9,723 nt of DNA from Bacillota bacterium (lineage in GTDB: Bacteria > Bacillota > Sulfobacillia > RBS10-35 > JAJYVN01): assembly GCA_021827805.1 (NCBI GenBank), contig JAKAUG010000024.1, positions 1 to 9,723 on the forward strand, in the 5' to 3' direction. The position numbers and the translations under genes were made by a program. Positions 1 through 7,379 of this stretch are shown here, piece after piece. Below the pieces are notes generated by a model, which had not been told where the DNA came from, ran no database searches, and saw only the letters and a list, made by a program, of their open reading frames with translations. Within the stretch, counting starts at the first letter, position 1; each line of letters begins with the position of its first letter.

Positions 1-1
1 T

Positions 2-232
2 GCGTGCTACCACGTCGGGGAGCGCTCTTACGTCACCTCGGCCATCTGCACGCACGAGCGCGCGGATCTGACCGGGGGGCGCCTGGAGGGGGGCGTGGTC
101 ACCTGCCCGCTGCACGGAGCGCGCTTCGATGTCTCGACCGGGCGTGTCCTGCGCCCGCCGGCCCATGAGCCCCTGAAGATCTACGCGGTGCGCCTGCGGG
201 ACGGCCGTGTCGAGGCCGACCTGCCGTCCTGA
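2..232 (+). CDS. Rieske-type [2Fe-2S] ferredoxin, 3' part only
   Basis: The reading frame enters from the left edge and gives 76 residues before TGA. It contains C16-x-H18 and C35-P-L-H38-G (numbering from the first complete codon), the two Cys/His pairs that bind a Rieske cluster. The following A-R-F-D and the short C-terminal strand region match soluble Rieske ferredoxins of the dioxygenase/NirD-like type. Such proteins pass electrons to an oxygenase or reductase in the cytoplasm; the partner is not visible here. The missing N-terminus is probably only about 25-30 residues, judged from the usual length of about 105. The gene ends 104 bp before the end of the convergent membrane-protein gene. 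The family is clear; the specific partner is unknown. Confidence 0.88.
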   Translation, partial: ACYHVGERSYVTSAICTHERADLTGGRLEGGVVTCPLHGARFDVSTGRVLRPPAHEPLKIYAVRLRDGRVEADLPS

Positions 233-264
233 TCCCGGTCGACGCAGGGCCAAGATGTCGGCGC

Positions 265-289
265 TGGTCCGCGCGCCCTGCGCGGGCCA
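265..289. terminator. Hairpin between convergent genes
   Basis: A 10-bp inverted repeat, TGGTCCGCGC (265-274) and GCGCGGGCCA (280-289), has one G-T wobble and a 5-base loop. It lies between the stop of the Rieske gene and the stop of the opposite-strand membrane-protein gene, where a bidirectional terminator would be expected. There is no T-run on either side, so it is not a textbook intrinsic terminator. The call rests on stem strength and position. Confidence 0.45.
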
Positions 290-336
290 CCCTGCCCGGC
301 CGCCGCTGGTGCCGCCCGCAGGCCCGTGGAGGCCGC

Positions 337-1575
337 TCAGGCGCGAAGCACCTGCACGAGGTTCGTCCCGAGGATCCCGTAGCCCACCAGCCAAGAGAGC
401 GCGCCAAGGCGTTCCAGGTCCGGCAGGCCCGTCGCCGCCCCCAGCGCCAGCAGGGCGGCGGCGGCGGCAAGCGCCCACATGCCGAATCCAGCCAGACGCT
501 CGTCATACATCTCCCGCAGGAGCGGCACCTTCTCGCGGCCCGCCCGCCCCGCGTAGCGGTGATACCAGACCAGAAAGGGGACGATCTTGTATGTCTGCCC
601 ACCCATGAGGCACCCGAGCCAGCCGATCAGGGCCAGGATGACCAACACGCCGTGGCCCAGGCGCACCAGGCCCGCCAGCGACAGCCAGGCCAGCGCGGCG
701 ACCAGGCCGAGGTAGACGAAGGCCAGGGCCGAGAGCCTCAGCCCGACGTCCAGCCGCGGCTTGTACCGGGTGCGGAAGAAGATCCATTGGTCCCGCAGGA
801 ACAGCACGACGGCGCCCAGCGGCACCAGCCCGGCGGCGGCCAGGGCCGCGGGCGGCCAGCCGTCCAGCGCCCCCGCGAACAGCAGCAGCGCGCCGCCCGC
901 GGTCAGCCCAAAGACGACTGTGCCCTGGCCCTCCCCGTGGCCGTGGGAGAGGGCGAACATGGGCACGAGCTTATAGGTCACGCCCATCGCCAACAGGGTG
1001 AGCCAGCCGAGGGCGGCCGCCACGACGTGCGCAGGCAACAGGTCGATGTGCACCCAGCCCCAGCGCAGGTTGGCCGCCATCGTCACCCCCAGCGCCAGGA
1101 CCACGACCAGATAGGCCGTGGCCCCCAGGAAGAACAGGCGATACATGCGGTGGGCCCGCGACCGGAGCACCGTGAGCGTGATGTGGACGGCATAGACCGA
1201 CAGCGCCGCCGCGACCGCCGTGGCCCCGGCGATCAACAGCAGCGGCCGCACGGTCCAAAACCCCGCGACCATGGCCGCGATGCCGGCGGCCAGCACCGGG
1301 TAGCCTGCCCGGGCCAGCCTCTCACTCGGCAGCCGCACCTCCAGGACCACCGGCACCAGCTGGTAGCTGGCGCCGGTCAGGGTCATGGCGAGCCACCCCA
1401 GGGTGAAGAGGTGCGTCACCGCCAGGGTGTGGAAGTCTCCGAGCGGCTGGGCCAACAGGCCAGGCGCCCATGCCAGGAGGCAGAGGCCCCCGAGCACCGC
1501 CGCCAGCGCGCCGGAGAGGATGTGCACGAGAGGGAGGCGGACATCCGGTGCGTGCTTGGTGGCGATGCTCTGCAT
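337..1575 (-). CDS. 12-helix heme-copper-oxidase-like membrane protein with threefold repeat
   Basis: This is a 412-residue, very hydrophobic protein with about 12 predicted membrane helices (roughly 16-40, 48-78, 90-108, 112-136, 146-170, 180-207, 217-238, 243-262, 280-304, 306-337, 363-383, 390-410). The motif GWL-x5-G-x-[ST]-Y-[QK]-[LI]-V-P occurs three times, from G60, G190 and G318, about 129 residues apart. Each copy is preceded by a histidine (H55, H183, H308); the last two are also followed by one (H211/H213, H339). Three blocks of four helices and paired histidines recall heme-copper oxidase subunit I and the NO-linked NnrS proteins, which have about 12 helices; I infer a heme- or copper-binding membrane protein. 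Canonical HPEVY and HH motifs of true oxidases are absent, so terminal oxidase activity is not supported. The ATG at 1575 was chosen because AGGAGG lies 8 bases upstream; the longer open frame reaching 2013 crosses the promoters and has no membrane character. A Class II Crp/Fnr-type promoter precedes the gene. Confidence 0.85.
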   Translation of the reverse strand: MQSIATKHAPDVRLPLVHILSGALAAVLGGLCLLAWAPGLLAQPLGDFHTLAVTHLFTLGWLAMTLTGASYQLVPVVLEVRLPSERLARAGYPVLAAGIAAMVAGFWTVRPLLLIAGATAVAAALSVYAVHITLTVLRSRAHRMYRLFFLGATAYLVVVLALGVTMAANLRWGWVHIDLLPAHVVAAALGWLTLLAMGVTYKLVPMFALSHGHGEGQGTVVFGLTAGGALLLFAGALDGWPPAALAAAGLVPLGAVVLFLRDQWIFFRTRYKPRLDVGLRLSALAFVYLGLVAALAWLSLAGLVRLGHGVLVILALIGWLGCLMGGQTYKIVPFLVWYHRYAGRAGREKVPLLREMYDERLAGFGMWALAAAAALLALGAATGLPDLERLGALSWLVGYGILGTNLVQVLRA

Positions 1576-1583
1576 TGATCCAT

Positions 1584-1589
1584 CCTCCT
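1584..1589 (-). promoter_or_regulatory. Ribosome binding site fixing the membrane-protein start
   Basis: On the minus strand AGGAGG is followed by 8 bases and then ATG at 1575. It is the only good Shine-Dalgarno sequence in this frame and sets the start of the 12-helix protein 146 codons inside the longest open frame. Confidence 0.85.
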
Positions 1590-1622
1590 GAACCGCCCGC
1601 GTCTGGGTGCACGCCGCGGGCC

Positions 1623-1671
1623 CTGCCCCAGCGTAGAGGTCCGGCGCCGGGGGGAGGGTGACCCCGATCAC
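1623..1671 (-). promoter_or_regulatory. Predicted Class II Crp/Fnr-type promoter of the membrane-protein gene
   Basis: The operator palindrome GTGA-N6-TCAC occupies 1658-1671. Read on the minus strand, the hexamer TACGCT (1635 to 1630) starts 36 bases after the first base of the palindrome and keeps the T, A and final T of a -10 box. With +1 near 1623 the operator centre is at -41.5, and the leader to the ATG at 1575 is about 48 bases. No good -35 box is seen, as expected when an activator replaces it. The operator match is direct; the -10 and start site are inferred. Confidence 0.6.
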
Positions 1672-1740
1672 ACACAGCCTGCCCAGTGGCCGGCCCGAGG
1701 TGCTGCCGCCTGGCGGGGTGCGCGGCCGGGCTGGCTCCCG

Positions 1741-1789
1741 GTGACCCGGATCACCTCCCGCGTCGCGGCGGCGTTCTAACCTGGAGGAC
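1741..1789 (+). promoter_or_regulatory. Predicted Class II Crp/Fnr-type promoter of the OsmC-family gene
   Basis: The operator GTGA-N6-TCAC lies at 1741-1754. A candidate -10, TAACCT (1777-1782), begins 36 bases after the first base of the palindrome, giving +1 near 1789 and an operator centre at -41.5. The leader to the ATG at 1862 would be about 73 bases. This operator is 83 bp, close to eight helical turns, from the operator of the divergent membrane-protein gene. Confidence 0.6.
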
Positions 1790-1846
1790 GCAGCGAGGCC
1801 CGGATGAACCCAGGTGCAGCCTGGAGGTTCGCAGCTCCAAGCATCC

Positions 1847-1855
1847 AAGGAGGAG
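1847..1855 (+). promoter_or_regulatory. Ribosome binding site fixing the OsmC-family start
   Basis: AAGGAGGAG lies 6 bases before the ATG at 1862. It favours this ATG over the in-frame upstream start at 1814, which has only a weak GGAG nearby and would add 16 residues without family similarity. Confidence 0.85.
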
Positions 1856-1861
1856 ATCGGC

Positions 1862-2368
1862 ATGGGCGACCGGGACGGGCAGAGCCTCCACACCTTCGAG
1901 GTATACGGGCAATGGTCTGGCGCCGCGCGGAGGGGCGAGATCGGCCTCGGCGGGCCCCAGACCGTCACGATCACGTTGCCGCAGGCGTTTGGCGGCACCG
2001 AGCCAGGCACCAACCCCGAGGAGTTGCTGCTGGGCGCGGCGCTTTCCTGCTACATCATGACGCTCGCGCGGGTGCTGGCCCGCAGGGGCTTTGGCGCCCT
2101 GCACGTGGAGACGGTGATCGTGGGCCAGATCTCCCGCACGTCCGCCGGGCCCCGCTTTGAACGCATCATCCTGCGACCGGTGGTGCACGGGGCTCCCGAC
2201 GAGGCCTCCGAGCGCGAGCGCATCGAGGACGCCCTGCTGGAGGCCGAGGAGGCCTGTTTCATCGCCCGCACCCTGCGGCCGGCCATCCCATACGTTTTGG
2301 AACCGCGCTTTGCCGCGCCGGTCCCGCTCCCCGCCCCCGTCTCGGCCGTGGCGGCAGTCGGGCGCTGA
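1862..2368 (+). CDS. OsmC/Ohr-family protein (thiol peroxidase-like)
   Basis: The product has 168 residues. It holds the two hallmarks of the OsmC/Ohr fold: T-N-P-E-E-L-L-L-G-A-A-L-S-C, with the first conserved cysteine at C63 on the central helix, and E-A-C-F-I-A-R, with the second at C132. In this family the pair reduces organic or inorganic hydroperoxides through an intramolecular disulfide, in the cytoplasm. The sequence is closer to the OsmC branch than to Ohr proper, so the preferred peroxide cannot be told. A Pro/Ala/Val-rich tail (about 151-168) extends past the usual domain end. The gene is divergent from the membrane-protein gene and has its own GTGA-N6-TCAC promoter, which suggests induction with the respiratory and nitrogen genes of this window rather than by a peroxide-specific regulator such as OhrR. 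Confidence 0.9.
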   Translation: MGDRDGQSLHTFEVYGQWSGAARRGEIGLGGPQTVTITLPQAFGGTEPGTNPEELLLGAALSCYIMTLARVLARRGFGALHVETVIVGQISRTSAGPRFERIILRPVVHGAPDEASERERIEDALLEAEEACFIARTLRPAIPYVLEPRFAAPVPLPAPVSAVAAVGR

Positions 2369-2373
2369 GGCAG

Positions 2374-2406
2374 GGCCCGCGGCGCGCCGCGGCGGATCAG
2401 CGGGCC
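2374..2406 (+). terminator. GC-rich inverted repeats after the OsmC-family gene
   Basis: The perfect 16-bp palindrome CCGCGGCGCGCCGCGG lies at 2377-2392. A wider stem is also possible between GGCCCGC (2374-2380) and GCGGGCC (2400-2406). Both lie just past the stop codon at 2368 and before the gltB promoter. No T-run follows. A termination role is inferred from position only. Confidence 0.35.
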
Positions 2407-2444
2407 AGGGCTACCGTGGAGTCGGCCGTGTGCCCGCGGAGCTT

Positions 2445-2494
2445 GTGACGTTTGTCACCAACAACGCCCGGGGTGCGGGGGTATATCTGGCGGC
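2445..2494 (+). promoter_or_regulatory. Predicted Class II Crp/Fnr-type promoter of gltB
   Basis: This is the best operator in the window: TTGTGA-N6-TCACCAA, core at 2445-2458, with symmetric outer bases. The -10 candidate TATATC (2482-2487) starts 37 bases after the first base of the core, so the operator centre is at about -42 and +1 is near 2494. No -35 box is evident. A Crp/Fnr-type activator controlling glutamate synthase is unexpected, since nitrogen regulators usually do this. Confidence 0.68.
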
Positions 2495-2564
2495 ATGACC
2501 AACACACCCGCCCGGACCCCTGCCCCTATTCCGGGCCAGGCCCACCTCCAGGGGTCGGAGATGG

Positions 2565-5500
2565 ATGAGGCGATGCATGTTGCCTTCGCATGAAGGTTCC
2601 CTCTTCGATCCGCGCCAGGAACACGATGCCTGTGGGGTCGGCTTTGTCGCCAGCACCAACGGCCCAAGCCACGAGGTCCTGGAGCACGGGCTTGTGGCCC
2701 TCGGCCGCCTTGCGCACCGCGGCGCGGCCGATGCGGACGGGAAGACCGGCGACGGCGCCGGCGTCCTGGTCCAGGTACCGCGGGAACTGGTGGTCCGTGA
2801 ATACGCGCGTCTCGGAGGGCGGCGGCAGCGCGCGCGCTCGCTCGGCGTGGGCGTCTTCTTCCTGCCGCGCGGCGCCGCCGCGTGGGCGGCCCGGACCGCC
2901 GTGGAGCACGCCCTGGCCGCGGAGGGCCTTGGCGACGCCGTTTGGCGGACGGTCCCCACCATGGATGGGGCTCTCGGGCCAAGGGCTCTGGCCACCCGCC
3001 CCAGCATCATGCAACTGCTGGTCCCGCGCCCGGTGCGCCTTGGGGCCGAGCCCTTCGAGCGGCGGCTCTACCGGGCGCGCCGCCGCGCGGAGCGGGCCTT
3101 CGGGTTGCTGGGCGCGGCGGCGCGGGACTGCCACGTTGTCTCCTTCTCCGCCCGCACGATGGTCTACAAGGGTCTGATGCTCGCCGCGCAGCTTGCGGCG
3201 TTCTATCCGGATCTGGCCGATCCGGGCTTTGTGACGGCGGGCGTCATCTACCACCAGCGGTACAGCACAAACACGACGCCCAGCTGGCGCCGCGCCCAGC
3301 CCTTCCGCCGCCTGGCCCACAACGGGGAGATCAACACCCTGCAGGGCAACGTGAACTGGATGCGCGCCCGGCAGGCCGATCTGCGCTCATCCCGCTGGGC
3401 CGGGCTCGGGGAGGCGCTCTGGCCGGTGGTGGACCCCGAGACCTCGGACTCCGGCATGCTCGACAACGTGGTGGAGTTCCTGCACCTCTCGGGTCGCGAC
3501 CTGCGCCAGATCATGATGATGCTGGTGCCGGAGGCCTGGGAGGGTATCCCCGACCTGCCTGCGGCCCGGAGGGAGTTCTACCACTTCCAGGCCTGTCTTG
3601 TGGAGCCCTGGGACGGTCCAGCGGCCCTGGTCTTCGGGGATGGGCGGCTCTTCGGGGCCGTCCTGGACCGCAATGGGCTGCGCCCCATGCGCTACGCCAT
3701 CACCGCTGACGGCTGGGTCGCAGCCGGTTCGGAAGCCGGAGCCGTGGCCCTGGATCCCGCCCGGGTGACGCGCTACGGCAAGCTCGGCCCGGGCGAGATC
3801 CTCTGCGTGGACCTCGGGACCGGGCGCGTGCTGCAGAACGAGGATGTCAAGGACGAGGTCTCTGCCCGGCATCCCTACGGTCGCTGGCTCGGGGAGCACC
3901 TGGTCCGGATCGGGCAGGGCTCGGAGGCCTCGGCCGCGGAGGGAAGCCCCGAGCCCGAGTTGCCGGACAGGGTCCGCCTGCAGCAGCTCCAGCGCGCCTT
4001 CGCGTACACGCATGAGGAGATCGTCCATCTGATCCGCCCCATGGTGGAACACGGCAAGGAGGCCATCGGCTCCATGGGGGACGACACGCCGCACGCCGTC
4101 CTCTCGGATAAGGAACGGCCCCTGTTCCACTACTTCAAGCAGCGCTTCGCCGAGGTGACGAACCCGCCCATCGACCACCTGCGCGAGGACCTCGTCTTCT
4201 CGCTCCGCACGCGGCTCGGACCCCGGCGCAACACGCTTGGCGAGTCCCCGGGGCACGCGCACCTGATCGAACTGGAGAGCCCGATCCTGCTCGCCGAGGA
4301 CCTGGCGCGCATGCGGGATCTGGCCGCCTCCGACCGCACCTTCCGCATGGCGAGCCTGGACGCGGTCTTTGCACGGGCGGACGGCCCGGCGGGGCTGCTG
4401 CTGGCGCTGGGGCGCCTCTGCCGGGAAGCGGCGGATGCCGTGGACCGGGGCGCGGGGCTTCTGGTGCTGAGCGACCGGGCGCTGGATGGTGAGCACGTGG
4501 CCATCCCGTCGCTGCTGGCCACCGGCGCGGTGCACCACCACCTGATCCGGGCAGGGCGGCGCATGCGGGTCGGCCTCATCGTGGAGAGCGGCGAGCCGCG
4601 GGAGGTCCATCACCTGGCGGCCCTGATCGGCTACGGGGCCAACGCGGTGCACCCCTACCTCGTGCTCCAGACCGTGGGTGCCCTCGCCGCGGAGGGCCGC
4701 CTGAAGCGGGCGGTCTCCGCCGCCGAGGCCCAGGTCCTCTATCGTCAGGCGGCGGAGGAAGGCCTGAAGAAGGTGATGTCCAAGATGGGCATCTCCGTCG
4801 TCGAGGGCTATGCCGGGGCACAGATCTTCGAGGCCATCGGCGTCGCCGCGGACGTGGTCGACCTCTGCTTTCTGGGGACGCCCTCGCGCTTTGGCGGCAG
4901 CGGCTTCGAGGACTTTGGGCGTCTGGCCCTCCTCTGGCACGAGGCCGCCTTTGCCGCCGTCCCCCGCCCACCGGAACTGCAGGGCTTCTTCCGCTTCCGC
5001 CAGGGCGGCGAGATCCACGAGTTCAGCCCGGAGGCGGTGGATGCCATGCACCACGCGGTCCGGGCCGGCGTGGTCGAGCCGGACGGGCGGTCCTCCGCTG
5101 AGATCCGGGAGCTGTATCGGCACTATCTGGAGGCGGTGGAGCGGCCGGGACCGAGCCAGCTGCGGCACCTGCTCGCTCTCGCCTCGGATCGGGGGCCCAT
5201 CCCGCCCGAGGCGGTCGAGCCGGTGCAGGCCATCGTGCGGCGTTTCTCGAGCGGGGCGATGTCCCTTGGCTCGCTGTCTCCGGAGGCGCACGAGACCCTG
5301 GCGATCGGCATGAACCGCCTCGGGGCGCGGTCGGCGTCCGGCGAGGGCGGGGAGGACGCCGCGCGCTTCGGCACGGAGAAGAACAGCGCCATCAAGCAGG
5401 TTGCCTCCGGGCGCTTCGGCGTGACCCCCGCCTACCTGGCCTCGGCCGTGGAACTGCAGATCAAGATGGCGCAGGGCAGCAAGCCCGGCGAGGGGGGACA

Positions 5501-7100
5501 GATCCCAGGCCAGAAGGTGACCGAGTACATCGCCCGCATCCGGCACACGACGCCGGGCGTGGCGCTGATCTCGCCCCCCCCGCACCACGACATCTATTCC
5601 ATCGAGGATCTGGCGCAGCTGATCTACGACCTCAAGCGCTTCCATCCGACGGCCGAGGTCTCGGTCAAGCTGGTGGCGCAATCGGGTGTCGGGGTGATCG
5701 CGGCAGGGGTCGCCAAGGGCTGCGCGGACCTGATCCTGATCAGCGGGCACGCTGGCGGCACGGGCAGCTCGCCCCTGGCCTCCATCAAGAACGCGGGGCT
5801 GCCCTGGGAGCTCGGGCTGGCCGAGACCCAGCAGGCCCTCGTGGCCAACGGTCTGCGTGGCCGTGTTGGGCTCCGCGTGGACGGAGGCCTCAAGACCGGC
5901 CAGGACGTGGTACGGGCCGCCCTGCTCGGGGCGGACCAGTACAGCTTCGGCACCGCGGCCATGATCGCCGAGGGCTGCATCATGGCGCGTATCTGCCACA
6001 CGGACAACTGCCCGGTGGGCGTGACCTCTCAGAAGGAGGCCCTGCGCAGGAAGTTCCCCGGCCAGCCCCAGCAGGTGATGAACTTCTTCCTGCTGGTGGC
6101 GCAGGAGATCCGCGAGATCCTGGCCTCGATGGGCTACCGCTCGCTGGATGAGATCATCGGCCGCACCGACCTGCTGCGCCAGGTGCGGACGGGACACCCG
6201 GCCGTGGACCGGCTCGATCTGGGGCCCCTGCTGGCGGTGCCGCCGGGCGCGGAGGGACAGCCGCGGCACCGCACCGAGGCCCGCAACCCGCTCCCCGCGG
6301 AGGAACACCTGGACGAGCGGCTGTTGGAGGCCGCCCGCCAGACCCTGGAGTCGGGAACACCCACCCGGGTGCAGCTGCCAATTAGCAACGCCGACCGGAC
6401 CGTCGGGGCGCGGCTCGGCTGGGAGATCGCGCGCCGCCACGGGGACCAGGGGCTCCCGCCCGGCTCCATCCAGGCCACCCTGACCGGGGTCGCGGGGCAA
6501 TCCTTCGGGGCCTTTTTGCCCCAGGGCGTGCGCCTGGAGCTGGTGGGCCTCGGCAACGACTACGTGGGCAAGGCCCTGGCTGGGGGCGAGCTCGTCGTGC
6601 GCGGCGCACCCGCGTTGCGGGGCCCCTCGGCGGGGCACGTGCTGCTCGGCAACGCCGTGCTCTACGGCGCCACGGCGGGACGTCTGCTCGCCGCCGGCTG
6701 CGCCGGGGAACGCTTCGCGGTGCGGAATTCGGGGGCCAGCGCCGTGATCGAGGGCGTCGGCAACCACGGCTGCGAGTACATGACCGGGGGCACGGTGGTC
6801 GTCCTGGGGTCCACCGGGCAGAACTTCGCGGCCGGGATGACCGGTGGGGAAGCCTTCGTCCTCGACCTGGACCGCCAGCGGCTCAACGGGCAGCTGGTGG
6901 ATGTCACCAGCCTGCTGCCGGCCGACCTGGACCGGCTCTGGGGCCTGGTGGCCGCGCACGCCGAACAGACGGGCAGCGCCCGCAGCCGGGAACTGCTCGG
7001 CGCCTGGGCCAGCACGGTGGGGCGGATCTCGCGCGTGGCGCCCAGGGGCGAGGTGCGGAAGATCTCCTCGGAGGAGGAGGGGGCCATGAGCGCCGATTGA
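2565..7100 (+). CDS. gltB: Glutamate synthase large (alpha) subunit
   Basis: The 1511-residue product has the length of bacterial GltB. It makes glutamate from glutamine and 2-oxoglutarate, channelling ammonia between two active sites. Domains in order: a class II glutaminase whose catalytic nucleophile is C23 in D-A-C-G-V-G-F, after a propeptide that is normally cleaved; a central domain beginning near 570; the FMN synthase domain from about 890 (G-A-M-S-L-G-S-L, later P-P-H-H-D-I-Y near 1005); the 3Fe-4S cysteines C1138, C1144 and C1149; and the C-terminal GxGxG beta-helix domain from about 1300. The stretch around R-F-G-T-E-K-N-S-A-I-K-Q is as short as in NADPH-type GltB and lacks the insertion of ferredoxin-dependent enzymes. 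No gltD is adjacent. ATG 2577 is an alternative start four codons in; neither has a strong ribosome binding site. No frameshift is seen. Confidence 0.97.
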   Translation: MRRCMLPSHEGSLFDPRQEHDACGVGFVASTNGPSHEVLEHGLVALGRLAHRGAADADGKTGDGAGVLVQVPRELVVREYARLGGRRQRARSLGVGVFFLPRGAAAWAARTAVEHALAAEGLGDAVWRTVPTMDGALGPRALATRPSIMQLLVPRPVRLGAEPFERRLYRARRRAERAFGLLGAAARDCHVVSFSARTMVYKGLMLAAQLAAFYPDLADPGFVTAGVIYHQRYSTNTTPSWRRAQPFRRLAHNGEINTLQGNVNWMRARQADLRSSRWAGLGEALWPVVDPETSDSGMLDNVVEFLHLSGRDLRQIMMMLVPEAWEGIPDLPAARREFYHFQACLVEPWDGPAALVFGDGRLFGAVLDRNGLRPMRYAITADGWVAAGSEAGAVALDPARVTRYGKLGPGEILCVDLGTGRVLQNEDVKDEVSARHPYGRWLGEHLVRIGQGSEASAAEGSPEPELPDRVRLQQLQRAFAYTHEEIVHLIRPMVEHGKEAIGSMGDDTPHAVLSDKERPLFHYFKQRFAEVTNPPIDHLREDLVFSLRTRLGPRRNTLGESPGHAHLIELESPILLAEDLARMRDLAASDRTFRMASLDAVFARADGPAGLLLALGRLCREAADAVDRGAGLLVLSDRALDGEHVAIPSLLATGAVHHHLIRAGRRMRVGLIVESGEPREVHHLAALIGYGANAVHPYLVLQTVGALAAEGRLKRAVSAAEAQVLYRQAAEEGLKKVMSKMGISVVEGYAGAQIFEAIGVAADVVDLCFLGTPSRFGGSGFEDFGRLALLWHEAAFAAVPRPPELQGFFRFRQGGEIHEFSPEAVDAMHHAVRAGVVEPDGRSSAEIRELYRHYLEAVERPGPSQLRHLLALASDRGPIPPEAVEPVQAIVRRFSSGAMSLGSLSPEAHETLAIGMNRLGARSASGEGGEDAARFGTEKNSAIKQVASGRFGVTPAYLASAVELQIKMAQGSKPGEGGQIPGQKVTEYIARIRHTTPGVALISPPPHHDIYSIEDLAQLIYDLKRFHPTAEVSVKLVAQSGVGVIAAGVAKGCADLILISGHAGGTGSSPLASIKNAGLPWELGLAETQQALVANGLRGRVGLRVDGGLKTGQDVVRAALLGADQYSFGTAAMIAEGCIMARICHTDNCPVGVTSQKEALRRKFPGQPQQVMNFFLLVAQEIREILASMGYRSLDEIIGRTDLLRQVRTGHPAVDRLDLGPLLAVPPGAEGQPRHRTEARNPLPAEEHLDERLLEAARQTLESGTPTRVQLPISNADRTVGARLGWEIARRHGDQGLPPGSIQATLTGVAGQSFGAFLPQGVRLELVGLGNDYVGKALAGGELVVRGAPALRGPSAGHVLLGNAVLYGATAGRLLAAGCAGERFAVRNSGASAVIEGVGNHGCEYMTGGTVVVLGSTGQNFAAGMTGGEAFVLDLDRQRLNGQLVDVTSLLPADLDRLWGLVAAHAEQTGSARSRELLGAWASTVGRISRVAPRGEVRKISSEEEGAMSAD

Positions 7101-7118
7101 CGGGTCGGCGGCGCGCGA

Positions 7119-7135
7119 CGGGCGTGGTCCGCCCG
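7119..7135 (+). terminator. Weak hairpin after gltB
   Basis: CGGGCG (7119-7124) and CGCCCG (7130-7135) form a perfect 6-bp stem with a 5-base loop, 18 bases past the gltB stop codon. No T-run follows. It could end the gltB transcript before the separate ferredoxin promoter, but short GC stems are common in such DNA. Confidence 0.28.
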
Positions 7136-7296
7136 AGCGCCGCGCGGGGCGAAGGGCGCATCCGCCGCCGCGACATCCACGCGGTGGCGGGGCGCGACGA
7201 GCACACCGGAACGACGGCCCGCCGGGGCGGACAGACCGTGTGCTCCCAGGGTGCGGGCGGTGTGCGCGGTGACCCCCAGGCCTTGGGTCAAGGGGC

Positions 7297-7345
7297 GTGA
7301 CCACCGTCACCGCGGCCGAGGCCGCAGTGACGGACAATGGATCCT
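7297..7345 (+). promoter_or_regulatory. Predicted Class II Crp/Fnr-type promoter of the ferredoxin gene
   Basis: The operator GTGA-N6-TCAC is at 7297-7310. The -10 candidate GACAAT (7333-7338) begins exactly 36 bases after its first base and matches TATAAT in four of six positions. With +1 near 7345 the operator centre is at -41.5 and the leader is 35 bases. It suggests the ferredoxin is transcribed from its own promoter, not only by read-through from gltB. Confidence 0.62.
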
Positions 7346-7379
7346 GTGCACCAGAGCTGTGGGAAGGGGAGCGGAGCGC

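Noticed and set aside
559..1578. A 339-codon plus-strand frame opposite the membrane-protein gene
   Set aside because: The translation is rich in Gln, Gly, Arg and Pro with no domain, while the minus strand encodes a clear 12-helix protein with its own ribosome binding site.
1576..2013. N-terminal extension of the membrane protein to 2013
   Set aside because: It would cross both promoters and overlap the OsmC-family gene. It has no membrane or family character, and the ATG at 1575 has a strong ribosome binding site.
2377..2392. 16-bp perfect palindrome CCGCGGCGCGCCGCGG considered as a regulator operator
   Set aside because: It is pure G and C, lies just after a stop codon, and does not resemble the GTGA-N6-TCAC sites. 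A terminator-like stem or compositional chance is more likely.
2526..3320. A 264-codon minus-strand frame opposite the start of gltB
   Set aside because: It overlaps conserved glutaminase-domain coding sequence, and its product is low-complexity with no known domain.
7097..7300. A 67-codon plus-strand frame between gltB and the ferredoxin, starting at a TTG overlapping the gltB stop
   Set aside because: Its composition is Arg/Gly-rich without gene-like codon positions, its ribosome binding site spacing is poor, and it runs into the ferredoxin operator.
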